Source of the DNA: UPXZ01 sp049840795
GTDB taxonomy: Bacteria > Bacteroidota > Bacteroidia > Bacteroidales > Paludibacteraceae
Direction of reading: 5' to 3'
Assembly (NCBI GenBank): GCA_049840795.1
Contig: JASGJK010000010.1
Span: 1 to 64,000, forward strand
DNA length: 64,000 nt
Shown: positions 44,262 through 53,076 of the stretch, piece by piece
How the letters are laid out: the number at the start of each line of letters is the position of its first letter
Numbering within the stretch: the stretch's first letter is position 1
The notes under the pieces: model-generated
Database searches by the model: none
What the model was told of the DNA's origin: nothing
The model's input: the letters and a program-made list of their open reading frames with translations, nothing else
Translations under genes and position numbers: made by a program

Positions 44262-45413
44262 TTATTTCAATTTCTCGGCATAAAACAGTTGATAATTGGG
44301 TAGTATTTCAGGATGCAGAATGGCAAATAGATGTCTCGAAAGAATTAAATCGGGGCGGGCAATGGCACTTTCCCAAAAATCGTTGGCACCCGAAGGAAGC
44401 ATTCTCTTGTTGAAATTGTACACTTGTTTTTTGTTCACAGGATTAAACAGAGCGTGTTTAGAATCTGCCTTCAGTAACTCTATCAACGAGTTGTAGTTAC
44501 AGTTAAGCCAAATGTCCGTGTTGGAAAAAATCTTTTAGTACACTCTCAATATTTCTTTGAGTGGAAGACTGCCTGTTGTGGTATCGTTGGCGTAAAAATA
44601 CAGGCAGCCGGCATCAGCAAATAGTTGCCCCATAAAGCTATGTCCGGCAGGCATATACCACGTTCCCCTGAAATTTGAACCGGCCATAACGCTGGGTTTC
44701 TGTTTTACTCTTGCCGCTTTTGTTTTTATTTCGTTGTAGCGTTTTTCTATACTCAAAAAAAGACTGTCAGCTATTTGCTCCTTATCAAAAAAAGCGGCAA
44801 CAAATTTTATCCATTCGGCACGTCCCAGCAGTGATGTTTCCATCCATTCATTGTTATAAATAACCGGAACACCGGCATGTCGAATACGTTGAGCATTAGG
44901 ATCGGTCTGATTGTATCCACTCATCATTAATGCCGATGGTCTGAGTTGAAGAACACGTTCGAGGTTAATGCGGAAAGGGTCGCCCAAATCGGTGATTTTT
45001 CCCGTTTTCAATCCTTTTTGTATCTCTGCGTTGTAAGCTAAACTGCCTTGACAAACTCCTGTAACACAATTTATTTTGTTTAATAGATTTAAAAATTCGT
45101 AATGAGTAACGGATGCTCGATGCGATAGATTTTAGCGGAACAACTATTTTGATTCCATCCGTAGGAGTTTGTGCGGTAACCTCTTTTACAAGGTAATATT
45201 TGGCATATATTTTCCCTTTCTCCCAAGGGCTGTTGACGGTAACTTCTGTGTAGTTGTGAAATAATTGAATGGCGAATCCTTTAGAGTATTTTACGGTGGT
45301 GGTTTCGGATTCAGAGTTGTTCTCGTATTTCTTTTAGCAGCATTGGAACAACCGATTAAAGTGATAACGATCAGTAAAATAGTGAGTGTTTTGAATGAAT
45401 GACGCAATTTCAT
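44262..45413 (-). pseudogene. btuF: BtuF-like cobalamin-binding lipoprotein, multiply frameshifted
   Basis: ABC-transporter periplasmic binding protein (helical-backbone type). From ATG 45413: MKLRHSFKTLTILLIVITLI then lipobox GCSN and AAKR. After a shift: YENNSESETTTVKYSKGFAI to IASS. After another: SVTHYEFLNLLNKINCVTGV, CQGSLAYNAEIQKGLKTGKI, DLGDPFRINLERVLQLRPSA, YNNEWMETSLLGRAEWIKF to SLPLKEIL. After a stop/indel near 44545 it continues SNTDIWLNCNY to the end at 44262. At least three disruptions. The BtuC/BtuD partners are not in this window. First gene under riboswitch II. Confidence 0.8.
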
Positions 45414-45552
45414 AAAAGCATAAAATTAGATGATTGAAATTGCTTTCGAATGGAAAAAGGGAAAGTAAAATGGGTAAATATGCACCTGTAGTATAAGTAG
45501 ATGCAGATTAAAGATGAAAATAAATCAGAAGAAAATCCCATTTTGGTTTCTC

Positions 45553-45571
45553 AGCTTTTTCCTCGAAAGCT
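45553..45571 (-). promoter_or_regulatory. Conserved hairpin after riboswitch II
   Basis: Minus strand AGCTTTCGAGGAAAAAGCT, stem AGCTTT/AAAGCT, 18 nt past the B12 box. It matches the element after riboswitch I (32620-32638) in 15 or more of 19 positions. Confidence 0.5.
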
Positions 45572-45587
45572 AAAAACTAAAAAATAC

Positions 45588-45799
45588 TTGGCAGGTCTTC
45601 TGACTTACTCCCGTAATTGAACGCCTTCCCAGCCTCCCCTAACCCCTCCAATAGAGGGGAAAAAAGCCAGTGGCAAAAGTGTTGTTCAATACGTTTTAAA
45701 GAGCTTACAGCAGCGGGACTGTTCAGGATTTTCACCTGATTCCCTTTTAATCACTTTCCGCAGAATGCAGAGAAGTGAACCAAATGCGTTGCAAAGGTA
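45588..45799 (-). promoter_or_regulatory. Cobalamin riboswitch II with inserted palindromic repeat
   Basis: Same aptamer landmarks as riboswitch I on the minus strand: TACCTTTGCAACGCATTTGG (the -7 box TACCTTTG overlaps, 45799-45792), GGGAATCAGGTG, AATCCTGAACAGTCCCGC, CCACTG (45673-45668), GGGAAGG (45630-45624) and CAGAAGACCTGCC (45602-45590). The stretch between CCACTG and GGGAAGG is 37 nt here and 19 nt in riboswitch I, because a palindromic repeat fills it. It heads locus II (btuF-btuB-btuG and three surface proteins). Confidence 0.93.
45633..45659 (+). repeat. C-rich palindromic repeat in a riboswitch loop
   Basis: CCTCCCCTAACCCCTCC-AATA-GAGGGG, the typical family layout, located in a peripheral stem-loop of riboswitch II. 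The core aptamer elements on both sides are intact. Confidence 0.85.
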
Positions 45800-45822
45800 A
45801 AGATAATTTTTGAAAGAAAATA

Positions 45823-46416
45823 CTAATAATTATAAAAGTTGTCGTAACCTATTCCAAAATCGAAGCGTCCGTTGGCAACGGCAATAGGTTCAGAGTCTTT
45901 GAAAGTCTTGAAAGCGAACACTCCTGAGAGGATCGACTGTGTTTGTTCTTTATCGACAAATAGGAGTTGTACACGTTTGAAATATAATTCGCCTTCAATA
46001 ATGGTTAAATGCGTTGAAACATCTTTTTGAATAAGAAAAACGGAGGTGCTACTGCTTTTCAAGTCTATTTTAACTCCCTGCAAAGCGGTTAATTCTGAAT
46101 AATTCTTAGGCGAATATCCTTTAATGCTAAATTTTAAGGTAGTGTTTACTCCTTGATATCTTCCGCTCATCATTATGTTGAGCGTATCTTGTTTAACGGT
46201 TATTTTGGCGGGTAAGAGTTCATCGTCCGAAATAAATTTTACTCGGTCAATGTAAGCTCCAAAGGTATTGTACCCCCATTCAGAATAAATAGGTAAGCCG
46301 GGATTCGTTTCGTCTTCAATAAATATGCTTTTCTGCAGTTGATAATCACTGTTTTCGCAAGCGGCAAAAAATGTAGGAAAAACGATGATTATTAGTAGCT
46401 TGATATATGTTTTCAT
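45823..46416 (-). CDS. Lipoprotein of unknown function
   Basis: 197 residues with a signal ending FFAAC (lipobox). The mature part is beta-rich and soluble (YNTFGAYIDRVKFISDDELL, ALQGVKIDLKSSSTSVFLIQ, GRFDFGIGYDNFYNY) and resembles small calycin-like or DUF4840-type Bacteroidales lipoproteins only loosely; no family is claimed. It follows the outer-membrane barrel gene by 18 bp and is just upstream of riboswitch II. Confidence 0.65.
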   Translation of the reverse strand: MKTYIKLLIIIVFPTFFAACENSDYQLQKSIFIEDETNPGLPIYSEWGYNTFGAYIDRVKFISDDELLPAKITVKQDTLNIMMSGRYQGVNTTLKFSIKGYSPKNYSELTALQGVKIDLKSSSTSVFLIQKDVSTHLTIIEGELYFKRVQLLFVDKEQTQSILSGVFAFKTFKDSEPIAVANGRFDFGIGYDNFYNY

Positions 46417-46434
46417 TTGTATGTAGTTTGTTTT

Positions 46435-47226
46435 TTATTTCTTTGCGATTTTTATTGGCATCATTACCGAAAATTGTACACCAGACATTGATTTTAGATT
46501 TATAAGCGTAGTGTTATTGTGGGTTAAAAGTCCCGAACCCATAAACAAATCAACATTCAAATGCCAATTGTTTTTCGTTTGATAGTTAACACCAAACGCT
46601 CCTCCAATACTTGAATAAAAATTATTAGGCTTTAATCCAATATTATTAAAGATATCTTGTTCGTATTGTTGCATTTCTTGTTGTTGAAATGTAATATTTA
46701 GTTTCTTGTGAAGCAAATAACCGAACTCGTAACCGACTTTTCCGTAAAATCTAAAATCTCCCCAGCTGAACAGCATATACTTGGCTTCCAGCGGGATACC
46801 CAAATAACTGTTTTGTTCGTTAATGGACTTGATTCTATAATAATCGGTTCGGGTGTCATCGGTATTTTTCATACGTAAAAAGAAGTATTTTCCACTGGCT
46901 CCATTTCCATTAAAATTACTGCCGAACTTTGTGAAACGCAAACCGGAGGCTACGCTAAACTTATCCGAGAAGCGATATTCGGGTTTTACGGTCAGGTAAA
47001 ACACAGAGGAACTTGTAGAGACGCTTCCCTGACTCGAGTTATTCTCATATTCGTAATCGCTACTGTAATTACTGTGGATGCTTTGTCTTACTTCCCAGTT
47101 ATCATTCATAGTGCCATACGCACCTCCACCGCATACATCTATGCCTATCAGAAGTTTGGAGTCGTTCTGAGCGTTTGCCGCCAAGACAAATCCCGAGAAA
47201 ATAAGTAAACCAATGTTTTTTTTCAT
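46435..47226 (-). CDS. Outer-membrane beta-barrel protein (PorT-like)
   Basis: 263 residues with signal peptide ending AANAQ. Alternating amphipathic strands (FYLTVKPEYRFSDKFSVASG, LRFTKFGSNFNG, WGDFRFYGKVGYEFGYLLHK, NNWHLNVDLFMGSGLLTHNN, GVQFSVMMPIKI) indicate an 8-10-stranded barrel of the OMP_b-brl_2 type. Followed by a lipoprotein gene, so the two are likely an operon. Function unknown. Confidence 0.75.
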   Translation of the reverse strand: MKKNIGLLIFSGFVLAANAQNDSKLLIGIDVCGGGAYGTMNDNWEVRQSIHSNYSSDYEYENNSSQGSVSTSSSVFYLTVKPEYRFSDKFSVASGLRFTKFGSNFNGNGASGKYFFLRMKNTDDTRTDYYRIKSINEQNSYLGIPLEAKYMLFSWGDFRFYGKVGYEFGYLLHKKLNITFQQQEMQQYEQDIFNNIGLKPNNFYSSIGGAFGVNYQTKNNWHLNVDLFMGSGLLTHNNTTLINLKSMSGVQFSVMMPIKIAKK

Positions 47227-47586
47227 ATGTCCGTATTTTTTTACTGAAATAAGAAGCCCTCGTGTAATTGTTTTAGTTCAAATGTCAATTTTAATGTTAG
47301 GCTCTCGTATTTTTTTTGATATTTAATCTGTGATAAATCTGTTATTTGCTTATCAAGAACGCAGATAGTTGGTTTTATATTAAGATGAATATATCACATC
47401 AATATGTGACAAAACCTGTGTTAAAATAGTCAAAAAACTTTTGTAAAAGTAATGAATTTTATTTTATGAAAGAAAGAGCCGGGAAGAAAAATGCGACATT
47501 GTGCGTTGTGCATTTATTAGAAGTTAAAATATTGACACTCCCAATAGATTTTTTAGTATCTTTGTCTTTTTAAAATTAGCATAAAG
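47227..47586. other. Divergent intergenic region with one clear -7 box
   Basis: 360 bp without a gene. TATCTTTG at 47557-47564 is 22 bp before the ATG of the TerB/DnaJ gene; the nearest upstream TTG is 22 bp away instead of 19. A small inverted repeat TCACAT-CAAT-ATGTGA near 47395 is the only other structure seen. Confidence 0.5.
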
Positions 47587-48324
47587 ATGGCTGGATTTTC
47601 AAAATGGATTGGTGGCGGACTTGGATTTGTGATGGGCGGTCATCTTGGGGCTTTAATCGGTTTTGCTGTTGGTTCGTTGGCTGATTCGTTTGCTGTGACT
47701 GCCTATCGTTCTCAACACGGAGAAAACAACAACACACAGGAAGGCGATTTTAAAATGTCGTTGCTGGTGCTGATAGCTTGTGTGATGAAAGTGCACGGTA
47801 CTCCCCAAAAAACGGAATTAAACGTCGTAAAGCGCTTTTTACTGGCAAATTTTGGTGAAGAAGGTACGCTCGAAGCATTACAGATACTTAAAAATTTGTT
47901 AACTCGGAATATCAACGAATCGGAAATGGCGAGACAAATCGGGCGACATATGAATTATTCTTCAAAATTAGAATTGATTCATTTACTTCTTGATATTGCT
48001 TATGCTGATGGTGAGATAAACCAAAGTGAGTTTACTGTCATTCGGCGTATCGCTTGGGAATTGGGTGTGAACAATGTGGATTTACAATCGTTGCAGGCGC
48101 CATATAACAAACATCAGAATGAAAACTGGGCTTACGATGCTTTGGAAATTACGTCAAATGCCACAAACGACGAAATTAAAAAGGCTTATCGTGGCATGGC
48201 GATGAAATATCATCCGGATAAAGTGGTGAATCTCGGAGAAGATATTAAACGAAAAGCCACCGAAAAATTCCGAGCAGTGAATGAAGCGTATGAATATTTG
48301 AAAGGCTTGAGAGGAATAAAATAA
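47587..48324 (+). CDS. TerB/DnaJ-domain protein (DjlA-like)
   Basis: 245 residues. A glycine-rich N-terminal hydrophobic stretch (GGGLGFVMGGHLGALIGFAV) may insert in the membrane. Residues 55-165 are a TerB-like helical domain (LLVLIACVMKVHGTPQKTEL, LLDIAYADGEINQSEFTVIR). Residues 178-245 are a J domain with the HPD motif (YRGMAMKYHPDKVVNLGED), which stimulates DnaK. This matches the DjlA arrangement. cysS follows 21 bp later. Confidence 0.88.
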   Translation: MAGFSKWIGGGLGFVMGGHLGALIGFAVGSLADSFAVTAYRSQHGENNNTQEGDFKMSLLVLIACVMKVHGTPQKTELNVVKRFLLANFGEEGTLEALQILKNLLTRNINESEMARQIGRHMNYSSKLELIHLLLDIAYADGEINQSEFTVIRRIAWELGVNNVDLQSLQAPYNKHQNENWAYDALEITSNATNDEIKKAYRGMAMKYHPDKVVNLGEDIKRKATEKFRAVNEAYEYLKGLRGIK

Positions 48325-48345
48325 TAAATCGTAAATAAACAAAAA

Positions 48346-49812
48346 ATGGAACATAAACTTTATATTTATAATACATTATCTCGTAAGAAAGAACAATTTA
48401 TTCCGCTTCACGAAAACAAGGTAGGAATGTATGTTTGCGGGCCAACGGTTTATGGTGATCCGCATTTGGGGCACGCGCGTCCTGCCATTACGTTTGATAT
48501 TTTGTTCCGATATTTGCAAAATTTGGGTTACAAAGTGCGTTATGTACGCAATATAACCGATGTGGGACACCTTGAAAACGATGCCGACGAGGGTGAAGAT
48601 AAAATTGCAAAAAAAGCACGCTTGGACGAATTGGAACCGATGGAAATAGTGCAGTATTACACACTTCGTTACCACAAAGCAATGGACGCGTTAAACGTAT
48701 TGCCCCCAAGCATCGAACCTCACGCATCGGGACATATTATGGAGCAAATAGACTTTGTGCAAAAGATTTTGGATGCAGGATTTGCTTACGAAAGCGAAGG
48801 CTCGGTATATTTTGACGTAGAAAGATACAATCAGAAGCATAATTACGGAAAACTTTCGGGGAGAAATATCGACGAATTGCTCGAAACCACGCGTGACTTG
48901 GACGGGCAGAACGAAAAGCGGCGTAGTGTGGATTTTGCATTGTGGAAAAAAGCGTCGCCCGAGCATATTATGCGTTGGAAATCGCCCTGGAGCATAGGTT
49001 TTCCCGGCTGGCATTTAGAGTGCTCGGCAATGGGAACGAAATATCTGGGAGAAGAATTTGACATTCACGGAGGTGGAATGGATTTGATGTTTCCGCACCA
49101 CGAATGCGAAATAGCACAAAATCAAGCCGGACTGGGGAAAAATAGTGTGAAGTACTGGATGCACAACAATATGATTACCATCGGTGGACAAAAAATGGGA
49201 AAGTCATTGGGGAATTTCATTACGTTAGAGCAGTTCTTTACCGGAAATCATCCGTTATTATCCAAAGCCTTTAGTCCGATGACCATTCGTTTCTTTATTT
49301 TGCAGGCGCATTACAGAAGCACAGTGGATTTCAGCAGCGAAGCGTTGGAAGCGTCCGAAAAAGGATTGGAACGGTTGATGGAAGGTTATGTCCGCTTGCA
49401 AAAACTAACGGCATCAGAGAAATCATCCATAGAAGTTGGAAATTTGCGTGAAAAATGCGACGAAGCAATGAACGATGATTTGAACACACCGATTGTTATT
49501 TCGCACTTATTTGAGAGTTTGCGCGTTATAAATCTTGTACACGATGGTAAAGAAACCATTTCAACAGAAGATTTAGAAGAACTAAAATCGGTTTACAAAT
49601 TGTATATTGAAGATATTCTCGGACTTCAAACTGAAGTGCAAAACTCTAAAAGCAGTGAGGTGTATCAGAAAGCCATCGATTTACTATTGAACATCCGTTT
49701 GGAGGCGAAAAAAAATAAAGATTGGGCAACATCAGATAAAATCCGCAACGAATTAACTGCGCTCGGATTTGAAATAAAAGATACCAAAGACGGTTTTGAG
49801 TGGAAAATATAA
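48346..49812 (+). CDS. cysS: Cysteinyl-tRNA synthetase
   Basis: Class I synthetase charging tRNA-Cys. 488 residues. HIGH-like motif DPHLGHARP after the zinc ligand CGPTVYG; other zinc ligands in WHLECSAMG and HHECEIAQ; KMSKS-like motif QKMGKSLGN. C-terminal helical domain complete. The frame is whole, unlike many neighbours to the right. A truncated RhuM gene starts 6 bp after its stop. Confidence 0.97.
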   Translation: MEHKLYIYNTLSRKKEQFIPLHENKVGMYVCGPTVYGDPHLGHARPAITFDILFRYLQNLGYKVRYVRNITDVGHLENDADEGEDKIAKKARLDELEPMEIVQYYTLRYHKAMDALNVLPPSIEPHASGHIMEQIDFVQKILDAGFAYESEGSVYFDVERYNQKHNYGKLSGRNIDELLETTRDLDGQNEKRRSVDFALWKKASPEHIMRWKSPWSIGFPGWHLECSAMGTKYLGEEFDIHGGGMDLMFPHHECEIAQNQAGLGKNSVKYWMHNNMITIGGQKMGKSLGNFITLEQFFTGNHPLLSKAFSPMTIRFFILQAHYRSTVDFSSEALEASEKGLERLMEGYVRLQKLTASEKSSIEVGNLREKCDEAMNDDLNTPIVISHLFESLRVINLVHDGKETISTEDLEELKSVYKLYIEDILGLQTEVQNSKSSEVYQKAIDLLLNIRLEAKKNKDWATSDKIRNELTALGFEIKDTKDGFEWKI

Positions 49813-49818
49813 TTTGTC

Positions 49819-50181
49819 GTGAAATCAAACAGCGAAATAATTTTATATCAATCGGATAATTCTGTTCAGCTTGAAGTTAGAATGGAAGATGAAACTGTAT
49901 GGCTTACACAGGTGCAGATGGCTGTTTTGTTTGATACAACTGCGCAAAATATTACAATGCACATTCGGAATATTTACAAGGAGCAGGAATTAGAAAAGAA
50001 TTCAACTTGTAAGGATTTCTTACAAGTTCAGATTGAAGGAAACAGAAAAATCAACAGAATTCAAAATTTTTACAATCTTGACGTCATCATTTCTGTAGGT
50101 TATCGCGTAAAATCCAAACGTGGCACACAATTTCGTATTTGGGCAAATCAGGTTTTGAAAAATTATGCTCAAAAATGGTAG
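49819..50181 (+). pseudogene. RhuM-family protein, C-terminally truncated
   Basis: GTG start, 120 residues: SEIILYQSDNSVQLEVRMED, TVWLTQVQMAVLFDTTAQNI, TMHIRNIYKEQELEKNSTCK, NLDVIISVGYRVKSKRGTQF, RIWANQVLKNYAQKW. This is the N-terminal RhuM domain; full proteins are typically over 300 residues and continue past the LKNY/LKDY segment. Here the frame stops at that point and 120 bp of gene-free A/T-rich sequence follows before rbfA. A fragment of an accessory gene placed between two translation genes. Confidence 0.75.
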
Positions 50182-50303
50182 AAATTTACAACGAAAACGA
50201 AATACAAATAAATTGGATTAAATATTTAAAACAAAGATACTTAGTAGGTTGATAAGAAAAGAATCTTCTGTATCTGTTAATTAAAAAAATCATAGTTCAG
50301 ATA

Positions 50304-50693
50304 ATGGAAACAACAAGACAACAAAAAATAGCAAGGATGCTCGAAAAAGAGCTTGGAGAAATATTTCTACTTTATGCTAAAAAACTTCATGGTACGTTAA
50401 TAACAGTAACGGGGGTAAAAATTAGTCCCGATTTAAGTATTGCACGCGCTTATTTGAGTATTTTCCCGGTGGATAAAAAGGCTGAGGTGATGCCTACCGT
50501 TGAAGCGGATACAAAATCCATCCGTTTCGATTTAGGCAAGCGGGTGAAAAACCAGTTGCGTATTATCCCGGAGTTGTATTTTCACTTGGATGAGAGCTTG
50601 GATTATCTCGAAAATATCGATAACCTGTTAAAAAGCGACCCTGTGAAGCATCCCGAAGATTTTGACTATGGAATGGACAAATACGAAAAATAG
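50304..50693 (+). CDS. rbfA: Ribosome-binding factor A
   Basis: Helps late 30S maturation and processing of 16S rRNA. 129 residues: TRQQKIARMLEKELGEIFLL, GTLITVTGVKISPDLSIARA, VKNQLRIIPELYFHLDESLD, then an acidic tail. In Bacteroidota rbfA is followed by a LolC/FtsX-like permease gene, as here. Confidence 0.94.
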   Translation: METTRQQKIARMLEKELGEIFLLYAKKLHGTLITVTGVKISPDLSIARAYLSIFPVDKKAEVMPTVEADTKSIRFDLGKRVKNQLRIIPELYFHLDESLDYLENIDNLLKSDPVKHPEDFDYGMDKYEK

Positions 50694-50735
50694 AATAGGG
50701 CTGTCTCGTTTATTTTAATAATAAAATTAGGTTCA

Positions 50736-52009
50736 GTGAACGAAAATGTAAAGTCATACAAACAAAACAAGCTGGCATTCCCGCTTTGGGTAGCGCGAAG
50801 ATACCTTTTTTCAAAAAAATCACACAATGCCATCAACTGGATTTCAGGTATTTCTGCTGCCGGAGTTGCAGTGGGAACCATTGCGTTAGTGATCGTTTTG
50901 TCGGTGTTCAATGGGTTTGTTTCATTTGTAGGGAATATGTTTTCGAGTTTTGATCCCGATTTTAAAAATATCGCTCGTAGAAGGAAAAACTTTTCAAATA
51001 AACACACCTGCATTTGAAACGTTGAAAAAAAACAAGTCTGTTGCCGTTTTTGCGGAAGTTGTTGAACAAAACGCACTCCTCCGATTCAAAGATAAACAAA
51101 TGCCGGCAACGGTATTAGGGGTTACAGAAAATTTCAGAGAACTCACAAAAATAGACAGTGTGATGTACGACGGCGCTTTTGAGCTGTTTACAGAAGAAGT
51201 TCCACGCGCGATCGCCGGAATTGGCGTTGCTTCAACATTAGGAGTTAACTCACATTTCTTAGACCCACTGATGATTTATGCTCCCAAACGCACCGAACGT
51301 ATAAATCTGCTCAACCCCGAAAAAAGTCTAAAAGAACCACTTGCGGTTAATATTTCCGGTATTTTTTCGGTGAAACAAGCGCAATACGATGACAAATATG
51401 TCCTTATTTCCATTGATTTAGCTCGTACGCTTTTTGAATATGATGAGCACACGGTTTCGCAGGTTGAGATTAAAGTGAAACCAACTGTCTCGGTAAAAGA
51501 TGTGCAACGCGATATAAAACAATTACTTGGTGATAAATTTAAGGTGCAAAACAGGTATGAGCAGCAGGAGAGTTTTTACCGAATATCAAAGATTGAAAAA
51601 TGGATAACATTTCTCATCCTCTGTTTTATTTTGCTGATAGCCATATTTTAATATTATCGGTTCGTTATCTATGCTTATTCTTGATAAAAAAGAAGACATT
51701 GTGACATTGCGGAATTTGGGCGCCCAAAATAGTTTAATTAAACGTATTTTTCTCTTTGAGGGATGGCTTATTTCAGTTGTCGGAGCTGTCGTTGGTATTG
51801 TCATCGGAACACTCTTGAGTCTTGTACAACAACATTGGGGATTCATAAAGTTGGGACCAGGTAACGACTATATTGTAAATGCATATCCGGTTGTAACCAG
51901 TGTTTGGGATATTCTGCTGGTATTTGCTACCGTTATTGTGTTGGCATTTTTGGCAGCCATTTATCCTGTGAAATACATTTCGACTAAAAATGATTTAAAA
52001 TCAGAGTAA
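50736..52009 (+). pseudogene. FtsX/LolC-like ABC permease, two frameshifts
   Basis: Lipoprotein-release-type permease after rbfA, about 420 residues. GTG start: LAFPLWVARRYLFSKKSHNA, WISGISAAGVAVGTIALVIV to SSFDPD. An extra T near 50960 shifts the frame, which then reads LKISLVEGKTFQINTPAFET through ILCFILLIAIF. An extra T near 51646 shifts again, with SMLILDKKEDIVTLRNLGAQ, IKRIFLFEGWLISVVGAVVG and KYISTKND. Four transmembrane helices and a periplasmic domain are preserved. Both indels are in T runs, so the gene may be whole in reality. Confidence 0.83.
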
Positions 52010-52016
52010 GATTAGT

Positions 52017-52673
52017 ATGAAAAATCTTTTTAAAATCTCAGCAATAATTCTCGTTGTATTCCTCGCATCGTGCAATGGAAATACACCTAATCCACCATAT
52101 ACTTATCAAACAAATCCTCAATATACTTGGGGTTTTGCAGAGTTTTACGGTGACTATTACAGTAATTACGATATTGAAGACAATGTGCTTTCTATCAATT
52201 TATTTTCTGATAAACTCGGAATCAGTACATCATCAAATCAGTTGGTAGGCATAGGGCAATACTTGGTACTGGAAGATGTTTTTGTGAGTCCTACCGATAT
52301 TTTTTTATCTGCAGGAACGTATAATGCTGTGGACACCATTATTGATGTGAAGCCATTTACTTTTCTACGAGGAAAAGAGTTTAAGGAAAATAAAACGGAC
52401 GATGGTCAAGTGTCAGGCTCATACATTTACTATATAGAAGAGGATGAGTCGAAAAGTGTTGTGAAATACATTACCGATGGAAATTTTACGGTTGATATTA
52501 AAAATGATACGGTTTATACCATACAATGCAACTTTAAAACCAACGACAAAAAGGAACTTAAAGGCACATTTACCGGAGTGTTACATCATTACGACCGATT
52601 ACAGAAAGTGAAAGCCGGTACCAAAAGAGATAAAATTCTAAAGATGAGTGCTGTTGCCAAGTGGCGGCAATAA
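52017..52673 (+). CDS. Lipoprotein of unknown function
   Basis: 218 residues with lipobox VFLASC. The mature part is beta-rich with an ordered pattern (WGFAEFYGDYYSNYDIEDNV, LSINLFSDKLG, YLVLEDVFVSPTDIFLSAGT, SGSYIYYIEEDES, FTVDIKNDTVYTIQCNFKTN, LKGTFTGVLHHYDR) that recalls calycin-like lipoproteins. No family recognised. It starts 7 bp after the permease gene, so probably shares its transcript. Confidence 0.7.
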   Translation: MKNLFKISAIILVVFLASCNGNTPNPPYTYQTNPQYTWGFAEFYGDYYSNYDIEDNVLSINLFSDKLGISTSSNQLVGIGQYLVLEDVFVSPTDIFLSAGTYNAVDTIIDVKPFTFLRGKEFKENKTDDGQVSGSYIYYIEEDESKSVVKYITDGNFTVDIKNDTVYTIQCNFKTNDKKELKGTFTGVLHHYDRLQKVKAGTKRDKILKMSAVAKWRQ

Positions 52674-52776
52674 CGTACACAACAGCATGTTACCGGGTAG
52701 CCGTTTTGTCGCTTTAGCTCAGAAAGATGACGATTTCAGAGTAATTGTATTAAAAATAAATGTACAGTTCGTTTTG

Positions 52777-52787
52777 CGGATAATCAT
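52777..52787. other. Solitary IS1595-type end sequence
   Basis: CGGATAATCAT here equals the last 11 bp of the IS1595 element at 27334-28335. No partner end or transposase is nearby. It adjoins the larger repeat at 52791 and may be a remnant or chance. Confidence 0.3.
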
Positions 52788-52790
52788 TAT

Positions 52791-52987
52791 AGATTATATA
52801 GAATAGAAGATTATAGTATTGATAATCACTCAAAAAACAAATCAATTCCCCTGTCCCCTTTTCAAAGGGAAGAATATTTTCAATCCCCCTACCCCCCCTT
52901 TTCAAAGGGGGAATGCGGTGCACAATGGAGGGATGTCAATAATACTTACGATGCAAAAAGTCCCCCTTTCGCCAAAGGGGATTTAGG
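52791..52987. repeat. Long intergenic repeat with palindromic modules (copy 1)
   Basis: Shares with 62491-62640 the blocks AATAGAAGATTATAGTA, CAATAATACTTAC and ATGCAAAAAGTCCCC in the same order. Between them are C-rich palindromes: CCCCTGTCCCCTTTTCAAAG and CCCCCTACCCCCCCTTTTC with GGGGGAATG, and at the end GTCCCCC-TTTCGCCAAA-GGGG. This copy has one more palindromic module than copy 2. It fills most of the 403-bp gap between the lipoprotein and OPT transporter genes. No ORF. Confidence 0.75.
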
Positions 52988-53076
52988 AGAATTGAAAGCC
53001 GCTGTATATTAAATATATAACATTCTAATTTATATAATCTCTATTAAAATAAATTGTCAAATAGTAAATATAATTT

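Larger units (their letters stand above)
42137..44262 (-). pseudogene. btuB: BtuB-like receptor of locus II, multiply disrupted
   Basis: TonB receptor like locus I BtuB. Fragments in order: MIFRYRTYLAMIFLFAG to LNSV; SVADAIRYFAGVQIEDYGGI with GGLKTVDIRSMGT; SHMGVFYDGIQLGNAQNGQI; PLDNIEEISLYNGQKSEIFQ through YKPLKN; FRMPTFNDLYYTDIGNISLK to NYTF; QKAQDFSNPEDNNPYGGTYG to LNKTFIPP; and VRISVEVNNILNQ to NYPMPGRNYKLILKVEIK. At least five 1-bp indels, mostly in T or A runs, and two palindromic repeats (42151-42176, 42295-42322), one with an in-frame stop. The start overlaps the btuF stop as TAATG. Confidence 0.85.

Noticed and set aside
40820..45659. Scattered C-rich repeats as a CRISPR array
   Set aside because: They are irregularly spaced, in both orientations, of unequal sequence and lie within genes; there are no spacers of constant length and no cas genes.
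47390..47410. TCACAT-CAAT-ATGTGA inverted repeat as a Crp/Fnr-type operator
   Set aside because: Only 6-bp arms, far from a promoter, and no matching copy seen elsewhere in the window.
52680..52790. tRNA-like text (GGGTAGCCG, TTTAGCTCAGAAAG) after the lipoprotein gene
   Set aside because: It does not fold into a cloverleaf with paired acceptor arms or a TTC loop at the right distance.
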